This document shows, in pieces, positions 32,982-41,743 of a stretch of DNA of 64,000 nucleotides. The first letter of the stretch is position 1. Each line of letters starts with the position of its first letter. Source of the DNA: Hamadaea flava. GTDB lineage: Bacteria; Actinomycetota; Actinomycetes; Mycobacteriales; Micromonosporaceae. The stretch covers positions 2,790,001 to 2,854,000 of the forward strand of contig NZ_JAMZDZ010000001.1 of the NCBI RefSeq assembly GCF_024172085.1. The letters run 5' to 3'. The translations under genes were made by a program, and so were the position numbers. Under the pieces are notes generated by a model, which saw only the letters and a program-made list of their open reading frames with translations, was not told the origin of the DNA and did not search any database.

Positions 32982-33080
32982 CGCGTGTGGCACTTCGCCG
33001 GCACTACGGACTTCTGGGTCCAGTCGATGCAGAACTGGCAGAGCGAATTCCTCGCGGTCGCCGCGCCCGTTGCTGCTTAG
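32982..33080 (+). pseudogene. DUF6766 C-terminal fragment
   Basis: The frame reads RVWHFAGTTDFWVQSMQNWQ then SEFLAVAAPVAA and stops at 33078-33080. FW-x5-QNWQSEFLAV is the hallmark of DUF6766 membrane proteins, which usually carry it twice and continue into a further helix and a GSPESK tail. Here only one copy remains and the helix is cut by the stop, so it is a remnant. Confidence 0.5.
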
Positions 33081-33408
33081 CCTCGCGCTAGGCCAAACGC
33101 GGTTCGCCGCGGTTCAAACCCGTCACCGCTCCGCACGCGTAGGCGGGTGCGCAATGACACCAGGCTTCGCCAGTGTCTCCGGCAGCGCCCGAGCCACCGG
33201 GTGCCCGGGCGTTGCCGGCGAGATGCCGTGGCCGGTCGATTTCAGGCTTCGATGGACTTGCGAGTACGCCGTTCGGATCGCCCAGCGGAGGCGGAGGCGC
33301 AGGCCGCGGTTTCATAGCGGGTCGTTCTGACGCGTTCTCGGTCGCCGCCTTGTTGATCAGGGCCACCACGGTGGCCGGGTACCGCGGGAGGATGGCCGCG
33401 ACGCGGGA
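33081..33408. other. 328-bp stretch with no supported gene
   Basis: Only G+C-rich non-protein-like frames. No hairpin or promoter stood out. Confidence 0.4.
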
Positions 33409-33915
33409 TCAAACGATCCTGGTCCACATGGTGACCCAGTTGAGGTCGTCCCAGGTGGTGCCGCCGTCCCAGGAGAAGCGTTGAGCCCATTGGACCTCGT
33501 CGGCGTTGAGCAGATCCCACTCGTAGCGTACGAGGATGGGCGTGCCGTCGAACTCGTCCGGGCCCTCGAAGATCCCGCGATCGCCCTCGAAACGGCCCTC
33601 GACGGGCGCGTCCAGGACTCCCGGCAGCCGCGACGACATCCACCAGATATGCCACGTTCGGGTCGACGGCACGAAAAGGCGCAAGGTCGCCCCTTCCACG
33701 GCCTGGCCACCGGGGTGCATGATCGCGGTCTCGAAGTTGCCCAATCCCTCCAGGATCGGGCCGCAGTCGCAGGTCGCCTCGAACTCGACCCACTCGGTGC
33801 AGGCCCGGTCAGTGACGTCGGCAAGCTTGCGGATCGCGCCGTGCCACCGGCCGAAGAAGAAGTCGAAGTCGGCCCGGCCGTCGGCACGATGTTCCAGGGT
33901 GATCTGTTCGGTCAT
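33409..33915 (-). CDS. DUF1579-like beta-barrel protein
   Basis: A 168-residue soluble protein. It resembles the lipocalin-like DUF1579 group: DFDFFFGRWHGAIRKLADVT at the N-terminus, then LEGLGNFETAIMHPGGQAVE, LRLFVPSTRTWHIWWMSSR, GRFEGDRGIFEGPDEFDGTP and a final W-x3-FSWDGGTTW strand. The family function is unknown; members often sit beside HxlR or TetR regulators. It is 19 bp downstream of the MFS gene, same strand, so probably co-transcribed with it. Confidence 0.78.
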   Translation of the reverse strand: MTEQITLEHRADGRADFDFFFGRWHGAIRKLADVTDRACTEWVEFEATCDCGPILEGLGNFETAIMHPGGQAVEGATLRLFVPSTRTWHIWWMSSRLPGVLDAPVEGRFEGDRGIFEGPDEFDGTPILVRYEWDLLNADEVQWAQRFSWDGGTTWDDLNWVTMWTRIV

Positions 33916-33934
33916 GCCCGGACGCTAACGCCGG

Positions 33935-35176
33935 TCAGCTGACATCTTCTGTCAGGGGGACGGCGACGCCTTCTGCCGCCGACAGCCGAGGCGAGACCGG
34001 TGGGGTCGGGCGGGCAGCCATCGTGATCACTGCGGCCACCGCGACGGCGGCGGTGGTGATCGAGGTGGTCGTCGTCCAGCCGAACCACGCGACGGCTGCG
34101 GCGCCGAACATCGTTCCGAGGCTGCCGCCGACGAAGTAGGCCACCATGTATGCGCTGTTGAGTCGTGCGGGCGCGGCCGGGTTGAGGGCCAGCACCATGC
34201 TCTGGTTGGCGACCTGGGCCGCGAAGAGTCCGGCGTCGAACAACGCGAGGCAGACCAGTGTGGCCACCGTGCTGTGGAGCATGAAGCCGCTCAGCAATGC
34301 GGCGCCGCCGGACAGCATCAGTCCGGCCAGGATGACCTTCCGGGCACCGGCCCGGTCGGTCCAGACCCCGGCGATCTGGGTGGCGGCGATGCCGGACAGG
34401 CCGGCCAAGGCGTAGAGGCCGATGCGTTCTGCGGGGTAGGAGTATGGCGGCTGGGACAGGGCGACCGCCAGGCCGGCCCAGACGGCGCAGAAGCCGAAGA
34501 ACCACAGGGCGCCCCTGAACGCTGCCAGCCGCAGCGCGCCGTAGCGGGCGAACAGGCCGGGAAGCGTACGTAGGCCGGCCAGGTAGCTCCCGGTCACCTG
34601 GCCATGCGCGGTGGGGAGTACGGCGAGGCAGCATGCGGCAAGTACGCCGCAGGCGGCGGCGACGATGACGAGCATGGTGCGCCAGCCCAGTTCGTCGGCC
34701 AGCCAGCCACCGCCGATCCGGCCGGCCAGGATTCCGGCGGAGATGCCGGCGGTGACGATGCCGAGGCTGGTCGCCCGCCGGTGCGCGGGGGCGAGCCGGC
34801 CGGCGATCGAGCTCATCCCGGCACCCACCACCGAGCAGGCACCGATGAGGGCCATCAGGCCGGCCAGTGGGATCACTTGCCGGACGGCGGCCGCGGCGGC
34901 CAGTGCGAGGCCCAGCACGGCGAACTGGCCAGCGAGTACGCGTGCCGGCGACCACCGGTCGACCAGCGGGACCAGTGCCACCAGGCCGAGCATGTAGCCG
35001 ACCGGGCCGGCGGCGAACGCGATGCCGACCACGGCGATACGCGTGTGAGTGGATGCGGCGACGTCGGCCACCGATGGCTGCAACAGGTAGATGGTCGACG
35101 TACCCAGCGCGGCAGCCGCCGCCATGAACAGCACCACGACGATGGGCAGCCCGGGTTCGTTCCTGTGCTCGGTCAT
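33935..35176 (-). CDS. MFS transporter, 12-TM
   Basis: A 413-residue integral membrane protein with about 12 helices. GYMLGLVALVPLVDRWSPAR is the MFS motif A loop between helices 2 and 3, and SAGILAGRIGGGWLADELGW corresponds to motif C and the following loop. The type is the YgaY/YybF-like drug or metabolite exporter group found next to HxlR regulators. The ATG at 35176 (MTEHRNEPG) is the first start. It is divergent from the HxlR gene across two inverted repeats, and is followed by the DUF1579-like gene. Confidence 0.9.
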   Translation of the reverse strand: MTEHRNEPGLPIVVVLFMAAAAALGTSTIYLLQPSVADVAASTHTRIAVVGIAFAAGPVGYMLGLVALVPLVDRWSPARVLAGQFAVLGLALAAAAAVRQVIPLAGLMALIGACSVVGAGMSSIAGRLAPAHRRATSLGIVTAGISAGILAGRIGGGWLADELGWRTMLVIVAAACGVLAACCLAVLPTAHGQVTGSYLAGLRTLPGLFARYGALRLAAFRGALWFFGFCAVWAGLAVALSQPPYSYPAERIGLYALAGLSGIAATQIAGVWTDRAGARKVILAGLMLSGGAALLSGFMLHSTVATLVCLALFDAGLFAAQVANQSMVLALNPAAPARLNSAYMVAYFVGGSLGTMFGAAAVAWFGWTTTTSITTAAVAVAAVITMAARPTPPVSPRLSAAEGVAVPLTEDVS

Positions 35177-35196
35177 CGTTCCCCTTCGCTCACTGA

Positions 35197-35251
35197 GGTT
35201 CGTTTTCCGAACCCCAGCGACGCTACCACGGTTCGGGTCTACTTTCCGAAC
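35197..35251. promoter_or_regulatory. paired operators for the divergent HxlR regulator
   Basis: Two inverted repeats with the same half-site: GGTTCG-TTTTC-CGAACC at 35197-35213, and GTTCGG-GTCTACTTT-CCGAAC at 35231-35251. Both end in TTTCCGAAC. They lie in the 96-bp gap between the MFS and HxlR starts. Confidence 0.7.
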
Positions 35252-35272
35252 TCGGAGCTAGACTGGGGAACC

Positions 35273-35788
35273 ATGGCAGGCACGTACGAAGCGCAGAACT
35301 GCACGCTGGCCCGGGCGCTGGAGCTCATCGGCGAGCGCTGGACGCTGCTGATCATCCGTGACGCGTTCTACGGCGTCCGGCGCTTCAACCACTTCCGGGA
35401 CCATCTCGACATCCCGCGGGCCGTTCTCGTCGAGCGCCTCGCGACCCTGGTCGACAACGGCGTATTCGTGCGTGCGCAGGACCCCGACCACGCCGCGCGG
35501 CACCTTTACGACCTGACGCCGCTGGGCCGCGACCTCTGGCCGGCGCTGCATGCCCTGCTGTCGTGGGGCACCCGGGTGGCCGGTCCCAACCAGCTGCGTT
35601 TCGTGCACGTCGCCTGCGGCAACGAGATCGACGACCACGGCAACTGCCCGGCATGTCACGTCGACGTGCCCCCGACGGACATCGCCACCGAACCTCGCGA
35701 CGGCAAGGCCCGTGGGCGTACGGACGCGGTCGCCGTCGCATTGCGTCAGCGGCATACGCTGCTACAACCGCTCGATGCCAGCTTGTGA
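35273..35788 (+). CDS. HxlR family transcriptional regulator
   Basis: A 171-residue winged-helix regulator. NCTLARALELIGERWTLLII carries the conserved N-terminal Cys (Cys9) of redox-sensing HxlR proteins. RRFNHFRDHLDIPRAVLVER is the recognition region and DPDHAARHLYDLTPLG the wing. A 70-residue C-terminal extension contains CGN-x10-CPACHV, a possible metal site, as in the longer HxlR group. The ATG at 35273 is preceded by TGGGGAACC, a poor site. Operators upstream suggest control of the divergent MFS gene and itself. Confidence 0.92.
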   Translation: MAGTYEAQNCTLARALELIGERWTLLIIRDAFYGVRRFNHFRDHLDIPRAVLVERLATLVDNGVFVRAQDPDHAARHLYDLTPLGRDLWPALHALLSWGTRVAGPNQLRFVHVACGNEIDDHGNCPACHVDVPPTDIATEPRDGKARGRTDAVAVALRQRHTLLQPLDASL

Positions 35789-35999
35789 GTCCCGTTCCGC
35801 AACCGCCACTGTGTAGCTGACACGGCGGAACGACCAGGCCGACGCGCTGCCGGTCGGCATCGCAGTGCTCACCGCGACCTGGCTGACCACGGTCGCCGTC
35901 ACGAGGCGATCGCGGCACTGCGCGCCTTGATCGAACTTTCCTCGACCTACGTTGACAGACCCCATCGACGATCCGCTGGGTAGCCAACCTTCGTCTGCC

Positions 36000-36512
36000 A
36001 TGATCGGAGCCGTGACCGGCCGCTTCGTCCCTGATAACGCAACTCCGGCCCCCTCTGTGGTTGCCGCACAGCTGACCCTCGGCGCACTGGACATCGACCG
36101 CGTCCCCTGGTGGGCGGCGCAATGGCTGTCCGAGGGCATCGACGGCCCGGCGCTGCGAGAGCTGGCGGGTCTCGGTACGCGGGACCAAGCGGTGTACGAC
36201 TTGTTGCCCGCCGCGATGGCAGAGATGGCGATCGACCTTCCCACCGGCCAGGTCGCCGCCGCGGTCGTGATCTTCAACGATCTTGCCGCGATGTGTCTCG
36301 TCGGCCGCGCAGACGAGCGGTGGGTCGCGGCGAAGGTCGAGGAAGTCGTGGTGAACAGCGACTACGCGCCGGAGGTTGTCGCCTTGCCGCTGGGCAAAAT
36401 CTGGAACGCACCGGATTACTGGGGCGGCGAATGGCTGCCAGAACTCCGTGAACTCATCCGCAAGGCGTGCCAGCACCAGCTACACCTCGACGGTCCTAAC
36501 CATGGCAGCTGA
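36000..36512 (+). CDS. hypothetical protein
   Basis: A 170-residue soluble, mostly helical acidic protein, unrecognised. It contains WWAAQWLSEGIDGPALREL and LLPAAMAEMAIDLPTGQVA, then WVAAKVEEVVVNSDYAPEVV. The pattern is consistent with a folded cytoplasmic protein. The start is uncertain: a TTG at 35952 would add 16 residues, and neither site has a clear ribosome binding site. Nothing in the 35789-35999 gap helps. Length and Trp/Asp-rich character resemble small immunity-like proteins of accessory regions, but this is only an impression. Confidence 0.6.
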   Translation: MIGAVTGRFVPDNATPAPSVVAAQLTLGALDIDRVPWWAAQWLSEGIDGPALRELAGLGTRDQAVYDLLPAAMAEMAIDLPTGQVAAAVVIFNDLAAMCLVGRADERWVAAKVEEVVVNSDYAPEVVALPLGKIWNAPDYWGGEWLPELRELIRKACQHQLHLDGPNHGS

Positions 36513-36669
36513 GGGCTGGAGGTCGCTCCGGACGGCTCGGAACCTACCTGCGGCGTGGAGCAGATGTGGAGCAAACCCCTGTCGCAACTGCACGCAACGG
36601 CTCTGAACTGGGCATCAACAACACCCAACTGCACCGGGGTGAGGTTGTAGATCCATGGCCGGGCCCTGG

Positions 36670-37458
36670 TCAGACGTCGTACTCGTCGGGCAGGCGCAGG
36701 TTCGGACCGCCGACCTCCAAACCGAGCGGAGTAGCTCGTCCCCCGGGCTCCTCCCAGGCCTCCTGCCGGCCTAGCGCGGTGAGATCGAGGTACTGGTCGC
36801 CGCTGTGGAACTCCTCGATACCGCGGCCGTAGGTGGAGTAGGTGTGGAAGACGTCCTCGCCCACCCGCAGGAAAGTGCTGACGCCCGGCATCTCCGTGCC
36901 GCGCATGCTCTCCGTCCACGGTCCGCCGGTCCATGGAGTTCCGACCTCGGCCAGTTCCGCCTCGGTGCGATAGTGCAGCAGCACCGGGGAGACCCGGTCG
37001 TCCAATGTGGTGTGGAAGTCGTAGTTGAAGTCGCTGCCGTACGAGGAGAACCAGGGGAACGTCCAGCCCATCCGCTCACGGAACGCGGCGATCTTCGCGT
37101 ACGGTGCTCGGGACACCGCGACCAGCGTGGTGTTGCGGACGTGCAACTGGCGCAGGCCGGCGATGCCGTCGGCGGCCGAGGAACAACTCGGGCACATCGC
37201 GTCCCACTCTGGCGCGAACATGAAGTGGTGCATGACCAACTGCGTACGCCCCTCGAACAGATTGAGGAGGCTCGCCGTCCCGTCCGGACCTTCGAACGCG
37301 TACGACTTGTCCATGCGGACCATCGGCAGCCGCCGGCGCGCGGCATTGATCTGGTCGCGAGCCCTGGTCGCTTCCTTCTCGCGCTGGAGCAGTTCCTTCC
37401 GGGCCGCCAGCCATTCGTCGGGTGACACCACCTCGGGCAGGTTTCCCACGACGGTCAT
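36670..37458 (-). CDS. DUF899 family thioredoxin-like protein
   Basis: A 262-residue soluble protein. It matches DUF899 throughout: PEVVSPDEWLAARKELLQRE at the N-terminus, then RRLPMVRMDKSYAFEGPDG, FMFAPEWDAMCPSCSSAADG with a CxxC-like pair (MCPSCSS), VAVSRAPYAKIAAFRERMGW, FPWFSSYGSDFNYDF and the C-terminal DVFHTYSTYGRG. DUF899 proteins have a thioredoxin fold and are thought to be involved in redox or detoxification; no activity is established. ATG at 37458 with GGGAGGA 7 bp upstream. A pair of strong palindromes lies just upstream. Confidence 0.9.
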   Translation of the reverse strand: MTVVGNLPEVVSPDEWLAARKELLQREKEATRARDQINAARRRLPMVRMDKSYAFEGPDGTASLLNLFEGRTQLVMHHFMFAPEWDAMCPSCSSAADGIAGLRQLHVRNTTLVAVSRAPYAKIAAFRERMGWTFPWFSSYGSDFNYDFHTTLDDRVSPVLLHYRTEAELAEVGTPWTGGPWTESMRGTEMPGVSTFLRVGEDVFHTYSTYGRGIEEFHSGDQYLDLTALGRQEAWEEPGGRATPLGLEVGGPNLRLPDEYDV

Positions 37459-37508
37459 CTCGACTCCTCCCGCCGACGCGTCCGTGACGCGGTCATTGGC
37501 AACTACTT

Positions 37509-37544
37509 GGTTGCAACCCAAAGTATCGCAACCCAATGGTTGCG
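37509..37544 (-). promoter_or_regulatory. operators upstream of the DUF899 gene
   Basis: GGTTGCAACC at 37509-37518 is a perfect 10-bp palindrome, and CGCAACC-CAAT-GGTTGCG at 37527-37544 is a perfect 7-bp inverted repeat with a 4-bp centre. Both use the half-site GGTTGC. The gene starts 51 bp downstream (leftward). No intact regulator gene lies next to them. Confidence 0.75.
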
Positions 37545-38033
37545 TCAAATCGGCCAGCCGCCGTGAAGTCGCCCGCCCGTTTCGCGGACCTATGAGGGCA
37601 TCCCGGCCAAGAGACTGGCTGCTCCCACGAACTTCCGCAAAGCAGCACAGAAAGGCTCCGGGTGAAGGAGTCAGGCTGTCCAGCTGAGCGGCCGCTCTCC
37701 GAGCGTGGCAGCACTACAGCGACTTCCCGCAGCTACGACAGGTGGACTCGCGAGGGTGGCGCGTCAACCAGTCCGGGGTCAGTCCCGCACGCCGACACCA
37801 CTACCGTGGCCACCAAACTCGGCATCTCCACCCGCACCGCCTGCCGACACCTGGCCGCCCAACGGTTGACCGAGTCGGACACACCCCACTGAAATGGCCG
37901 GACTCACCCGACCCGCGGAGACCCGACGACCGTCCGCCCGACACATCAGATCTGTGCGCTGAAGCAATTCTTGGGCCGCGTGTTCCATCAGACCCCGAGA
38001 CAGGCACCCATGGCCGAATGCGCCTCGGGCCGG
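37545..38033. other. 489-bp stretch with a possible HTH remnant
   Basis: The only meaningful piece is at 37806-37892 on the plus strand: VATKLGISTRTACRHLAAQR, which resembles the recognition helices of LuxR-type regulators, followed at once by a stop. No upstream part of such a gene was found. Confidence 0.35.
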
Positions 38034-38972
38034 TCATCGACTGTGGCGCCAGAGCCCGTCGTCGTCGGTGCTGAGCCACGAGCCGTCCCCGAGGGGTTCC
38101 AGGTCGTACGCGTCACGAGTCTGGATGTCGAGCGTTCCGTGAACCTGCCCAGTGCGCGCGTCGACGAGATGGTGCTGGTGCCACTGCTGTTCGTCCTCGG
38201 TCTCTCCGCCGATCGACACGATGGCGGTTTGAGAGTCGAGATAGCCACCGGCCCACTCGACGTACGCCTCGTCGGGGTCGTAGCCGAAGGACTCCACCGG
38301 GATCCGGGCAAGCACCTCACCGTCGGGGTACGCGTGGAAGGCGACGTCCTCCTGGTCGTGGTGGACGGTCATGAAGTGGTGCCCGTCCGGGGCCAGGCCC
38401 ACGAGGCTGCGGTCGGTCCATGGGTAGGCGGTCAGTTCGATGACGTCCCGGTCGAGACGGCCGCGGTAAACCCGTGATCCGTCCTGCCCCTCGCCGACGT
38501 CGAGCAGCATGTGCATGCCGTCCGGGTGGGCTGACTGATGCCCGCCGTGACCGGCGCAGTCGAGTTCGGTCCGGGCGATGATGGCCCCCGTCTCGGCGTC
38601 GATGGCGAGCCAATGGTCCAGGCCGTCGCCGCGCCCGGCCATCGCGTCAGGCAGGTAAAGCCACACCATTGTCCCGGCCGGCGAGAACGCACAGTGCGCG
38701 CTGGCGTTATACAGCTCTTGTGCCCCAGCGCCGAAACCGAGCCGCCACAGAATATCGCCCTCGCGGTCGATGCAGGCCATCTCGTCGGCCGTCGTATACA
38801 CCGCTCGCAGTAGGTTCGCCGCTACCGCATGGTCTTCCACCTCGACGGCTGCCCTGACGGGAAACGTGGCGGCCGGCACAGCCGGCGAGTCCCCCGCCGG
38901 GCTCCCGGAGAAGTCGTAGGCGTGGACAGAGCCTGCCACGAAGCGGGTCACCACACGAGGCATCGCAGTCAT
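38034..38972 (-). CDS. hypothetical beta-propeller-like protein
   Basis: A 312-residue soluble protein with repeated beta-strand units ending in Trp, Tyr or Leu and Asp-Gly turns: TADEMACIDREGDILWRLGF, GLDHWLAIDAETGAIIARTE, GYLDSQTAIVSIGGETEDEQ and a final LEPLGDGSWLSTDDDGLWRH. The pattern is that of a WD40/YVTN-like propeller of perhaps five to six blades. There is no signal peptide. ATG 38972 is used; the frame is open upstream but not protein-like. I do not recognise a functional family. Nothing links it to its neighbours. Confidence 0.72.
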   Translation of the reverse strand: MTAMPRVVTRFVAGSVHAYDFSGSPAGDSPAVPAATFPVRAAVEVEDHAVAANLLRAVYTTADEMACIDREGDILWRLGFGAGAQELYNASAHCAFSPAGTMVWLYLPDAMAGRGDGLDHWLAIDAETGAIIARTELDCAGHGGHQSAHPDGMHMLLDVGEGQDGSRVYRGRLDRDVIELTAYPWTDRSLVGLAPDGHHFMTVHHDQEDVAFHAYPDGEVLARIPVESFGYDPDEAYVEWAGGYLDSQTAIVSIGGETEDEQQWHQHHLVDARTGQVHGTLDIQTRDAYDLEPLGDGSWLSTDDDGLWRHSR

Positions 38973-39299
38973 GTCACCCAAGGCTAGCCGTTCGTGGATG
39001 ACCAGCGCAGGCCGGGTCGAAAGGCCACTCGGGCATCGACGAGTGGCCAATGACCCGCTGGAGTTGTTCAGGCAGCGGAACCGTGAACGGCCCAACTTTC
39101 GGCCAGATGCTGGAGACTCCGGGTCCTTCCCGCACACGATGCGGCTGGGGACTACTCATTCCGTGATGGCGGCGACGTCAACGGCCATGGCCTGGTACGC
39201 GCGGATGGGTTGGCTCATCCCCGAAACGATGGGCGGGCTGCTGATCAAGCGGCTCGCCCACCGCGCCCCATCGGGCAGCTGACGACCGGTGATCTCAGG
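38973..39299. other. 327-bp stretch, doubtful rightward ORF
   Basis: A plus-strand frame ending at 39282 contains MRLGTTHSVMAATSTAMAWY and GWLIPETMGGLLIKRLAH, which look like the C-terminal part of a helical or membrane protein. No start with a ribosome binding site and no family could be assigned. Confidence 0.3.
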
Positions 39300-39878
39300 T
39301 CATGAAATCCGTCCTGTGTCGGGGTTCCGGCCGATGAAAGCGACCAACCGGTCCACAGCAGACGCATCAGCGCTGACGTCGACTTCGTAGCCGAAAGTTC
39401 CGCCTGGACCCCGGTAGGCGGGCAGCAACATGCCGCGGGCCGCATCGAGCGCCGCCTGCGCCTCCGATTCGGTGTACGGCACCGGTTGGCCGGTCGCGAC
39501 CGCGAGGTCCCACCCGTGCCCGACGTACTCGATCAGCATCATCCCGAGCACCGCGGTGCCGGGCAGTTCGGACGACGTCATGCGCAACGGCCGGTCGGCA
39601 GCACCGGACTCGAACGCCATGACGGCCTGCCGACCCACAGTGGCGAATTCGACGGCCGGATCCGCGCCGCATCGGTATGCGCTCGGGTCATCGTGATAGT
39701 CCGCTCCAGCGGCCCGGGCGGCGAACATGCTCAGCCACCCGACCAAGTGATCAGTAAGCGCCGCCACGTCATAGTCTGGACACGGGGTCGGCAGTGCGCG
39801 TTGCGCGGGCTGGATCCCGGCCAGGAGCGTGGTCGTCTTGTCGATCACAGCGGCCAGATGGGCGGTGTCTGCGGGCAT
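39300..39878 (-). CDS. TIGR03086-type DinB-fold (mycothiol-dependent enzyme-like) protein
   Basis: A 192-residue soluble four-helix-bundle protein. RALPTPCPDYDVAALTDHLV, ending in the histidine metal ligand (NHL/DHLV position), then TAVLGMMLIEYVGHGWDLAV with the second His ligand pair, identify the maleylpyruvate-isomerase N-terminal / TIGR03083-TIGR03086 group. Members bind a divalent metal and many act with mycothiol, the actinomycete thiol. The substrate here is unknown. ATG 39878 with GGAGGAT upstream. It is divergent from the AraC gene with essentially no gap. Confidence 0.88.
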   Translation of the reverse strand: MPADTAHLAAVIDKTTTLLAGIQPAQRALPTPCPDYDVAALTDHLVGWLSMFAARAAGADYHDDPSAYRCGADPAVEFATVGRQAVMAFESGAADRPLRMTSSELPGTAVLGMMLIEYVGHGWDLAVATGQPVPYTESEAQAALDAARGMLLPAYRGPGGTFGYEVDVSADASAVDRLVAFIGRNPDTGRIS

Positions 39879-40788
39879 GAATATCCTCCAGGGGAGTGGC
39901 ACCAGCAGCGATGCTAGGCCGGAGTCGGTCGGTGGTCTTGAACAAACGCGTCAACTTGGGCCTGCTCGTCCGGCGGTCGAGGATTCGCGAGGCATCCTGC
40001 GTCCGCACGAGAGCCTGCGCGCATTCCGACGCAGCCGATCCGCGGCACCTAAGCCGCTCGCGGCCCACCTCGACCTGTTCTGGCACGTCGATTGGGATCT
40101 GCCAGGCGGCGTGGTCCACCATCAGCGGCTCCTGACGCTCCCGGCGGTCCACGTGGTGATCGATGCGCGCGACGCCACGGTCGTCGGTCCACTGCGGCGG
40201 CCCTGGGCCCGCGACCTCAGCGGCCACGGCTGGGCACTCGGCGTCATGTACCGGCCAGGCGCATTCAGAGACACGCTCGGTGCACCAGTCAGCACGATCA
40301 CCGACCGTAGCGTCCCGATGAGCGAGGTGTTCGGCCCGAACTGCACCCGATTCGCCGCCGCCGTCCGGGGCGCCGCCACCGACGAGGAGCGCTTCGCCCT
40401 CACGGCGGACTTCTTCACGAATCAGCTGACGGCACCGTCGGCTGAGCAACTCGCCGCGACCTCCGCAATGCAGCGCGTCATCGACGACGAGGCGATCATC
40501 AGGGTCACCGACCTCGCACAGACGTGCCACCTGAGCATCCGGCACCTCCAGCGGCTGTTCGCCGACCACGTCGGCGTGACCCCGAAGTGGGCAATTCGCC
40601 GGTACCGGCTGGCCAACGCGGCCGAACGGGTGGCGAGACGGCAGGAGGTGCAATGGCAGATAGTCGCGCACGAACTGGGCTACAGCGACCAGTCACACCT
40701 GGTCCGAGACTTCACCGCCGTCATCGGCATGTCCCCGGCCCGCTACGCCGACGCCTGTCGTACGCCAAGCCCGGAGCGTTCGCCATGA
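39877..40788 (+). CDS. AraC family transcriptional regulator
   Basis: A protein of up to 303 residues. The N-terminal half has the DUF6597-like sensor core (DSRGILRPHESLRAF, LDLFWHVDWDLPGG, GALGVMYRPGAF-like segment). The C-terminal AraC double helix-turn-helix is clear: VTDLAQTCHLSIRHLQRLFA, HVGVTPKWAIRRYRLANAAE and IVAHELGYSDQSHLVRDFTA then PARYA. The true start is doubtful: the ATG at 39877 overlaps the divergent gene's first codon and there is no good internal start before residue 30. It is likely to control the divergent DinB-fold gene. Confidence 0.88.
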   Translation: MNILQGSGTSSDARPESVGGLEQTRQLGPARPAVEDSRGILRPHESLRAFRRSRSAAPKPLAAHLDLFWHVDWDLPGGVVHHQRLLTLPAVHVVIDARDATVVGPLRRPWARDLSGHGWALGVMYRPGAFRDTLGAPVSTITDRSVPMSEVFGPNCTRFAAAVRGAATDEERFALTADFFTNQLTAPSAEQLAATSAMQRVIDDEAIIRVTDLAQTCHLSIRHLQRLFADHVGVTPKWAIRRYRLANAAERVARRQEVQWQIVAHELGYSDQSHLVRDFTAVIGMSPARYADACRTPSPERSP

Positions 40789-41117
40789 AAGGTCATGATC
40801 GTCGGGACGGAGCTCGGCGAGCGACCGTCGACACAATTACAGCGGACGATGGCGCGGATCGCCGAGGACGACGAGCTCCAGCGACTGTCGGCCAAGGCAT
40901 GCGATGTCATCGCCGCCGCTCAGCTTCGGAACCGCAGGGTAGATCCGCGGGACGGCGTCAAGCGCACCGAGCGGAGAGAGAGATCCGCGAAGGTACGAGG
41001 ACGTTGATCGCCTGGCCGTAGGACACGTGGCTGGTCGCGATACATGTTGGCTGGTCGCGATACATGTTGGCTGCTCCCTGATCACGCGGTGATGTAGATC
41101 ATGCCGCTCACCTATTG
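40789..41117. other. 329-bp stretch with a 20-bp tandem repeat and a doubtful small ORF
   Basis: 41029-41048 and 41049-41068 are identical tandem copies (GGCTGGTCGCGATACATGTT), and a third partial copy begins at 41069. A 70-codon rightward frame at 40795-41007 (MIVGTELGERPSTQLQRTMA) is helix-like but has no family and may not be real. Confidence 0.5.
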
Positions 41118-41141
41118 TTCTCGTTATCGAGAATGATAACG
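41118..41141. promoter_or_regulatory. interlocked palindromes before the HTH-PH-ABC operon
   Basis: TTCTCG-TTAT-CGAGAA (41118-41133) and CGTTATC-GAGAAT-GATAACG (41122-41141) are both perfect and share their centre. They end 8 bp before the ATG of the HTH regulator, as expected for autoregulation. Confidence 0.7.
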
Positions 41142-41149
41142 TTGCGGTC

Positions 41150-41743
41150 ATGCGAATGCCGAAGGAGAGCTGGGCCGAGCTGGCGTTGCACCCAGTCCGG
41201 ATCCGGATCCTGCGATCGGTTGCCGGTGCCAGGGTGACCACACGCGAGCTCGTCGGGCTGCTCCCCGATGTCCCACAGGCCACGCTCTATCGGCAGCTGA
41301 CGGTGCTGGTCAACAGCGGCCTGCTGGAGGTGGTGGAGGAACACAAGATCCGCGGGGCAGTGGAGCGCGTGTATGCACTCGCCGCGAGCGCGACGCCAGA
41401 CGCGGCGGCTTTGGCAGCGGCCACATCGGAGGACCACGACCGCTACTTCACCGCGTTCATGTCGAGCCTGCTGGCGGAGTTCAGTCGCTATCTGCAGCGG
41501 GAGCGGATCGACTTCGCCGCCGATGGCGTCGGATACCACCAGATCGTCATGCATCTGTCCGATGCGGAGCTCGCCGAGTTCGCAGCCGATTTCAGCGCGC
41601 TCGTCGGCCCACTACTGACCAACACGCCTGGAGACGGACGCCAACCCCGCCTCCTGGCGACCATCCTGCTACCGGCCGGGCCGCAGGTGGGCACCAGCGC
41701 CGAGGCGTCCAGCGGTGAAGAGGAAGAGAGAGGAAACCATTAG
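41150..41743 (+). CDS. ArsR-like helix-turn-helix regulator
   Basis: A 197-residue regulator. The N-terminal winged helix reads ALHPVRIRILRSVAGARVTT, RELVGLLPDVPQATLYRQLT, VLVNSGLLEVVEEHKIRG, as in HTH_20/YdfH-type proteins. The C-terminal part (EDHDRYFTAFMSSLLAEFSR and DAELAEFAADFSALVGPLL) is a helical effector domain that such regulators use for small molecules. It is the first gene of a four-gene rightward operon; the PH-like gene starts directly after its stop. Interlocked palindromes upstream are probable autoregulatory sites. Confidence 0.9.
   Translation: MRMPKESWAELALHPVRIRILRSVAGARVTTRELVGLLPDVPQATLYRQLTVLVNSGLLEVVEEHKIRGAVERVYALAASATPDAAALAAATSEDHDRYFTAFMSSLLAEFSRYLQRERIDFAADGVGYHQIVMHLSDAELAEFAADFSALVGPLLTNTPGDGRQPRLLATILLPAGPQVGTSAEASSGEEEERGNH

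Noticed and set aside
33935-34955. Long alternative frame inside the MFS gene region, rich in Arg and Gly
   Set aside because: The MFS frame has clear membrane helices and motifs; the other is a shadow.
40795-41007. 70-codon ORF after the AraC gene
   Set aside because: Helix-like composition but no family, no conserved context and a marginal ribosome binding site; kept only as a doubtful note.
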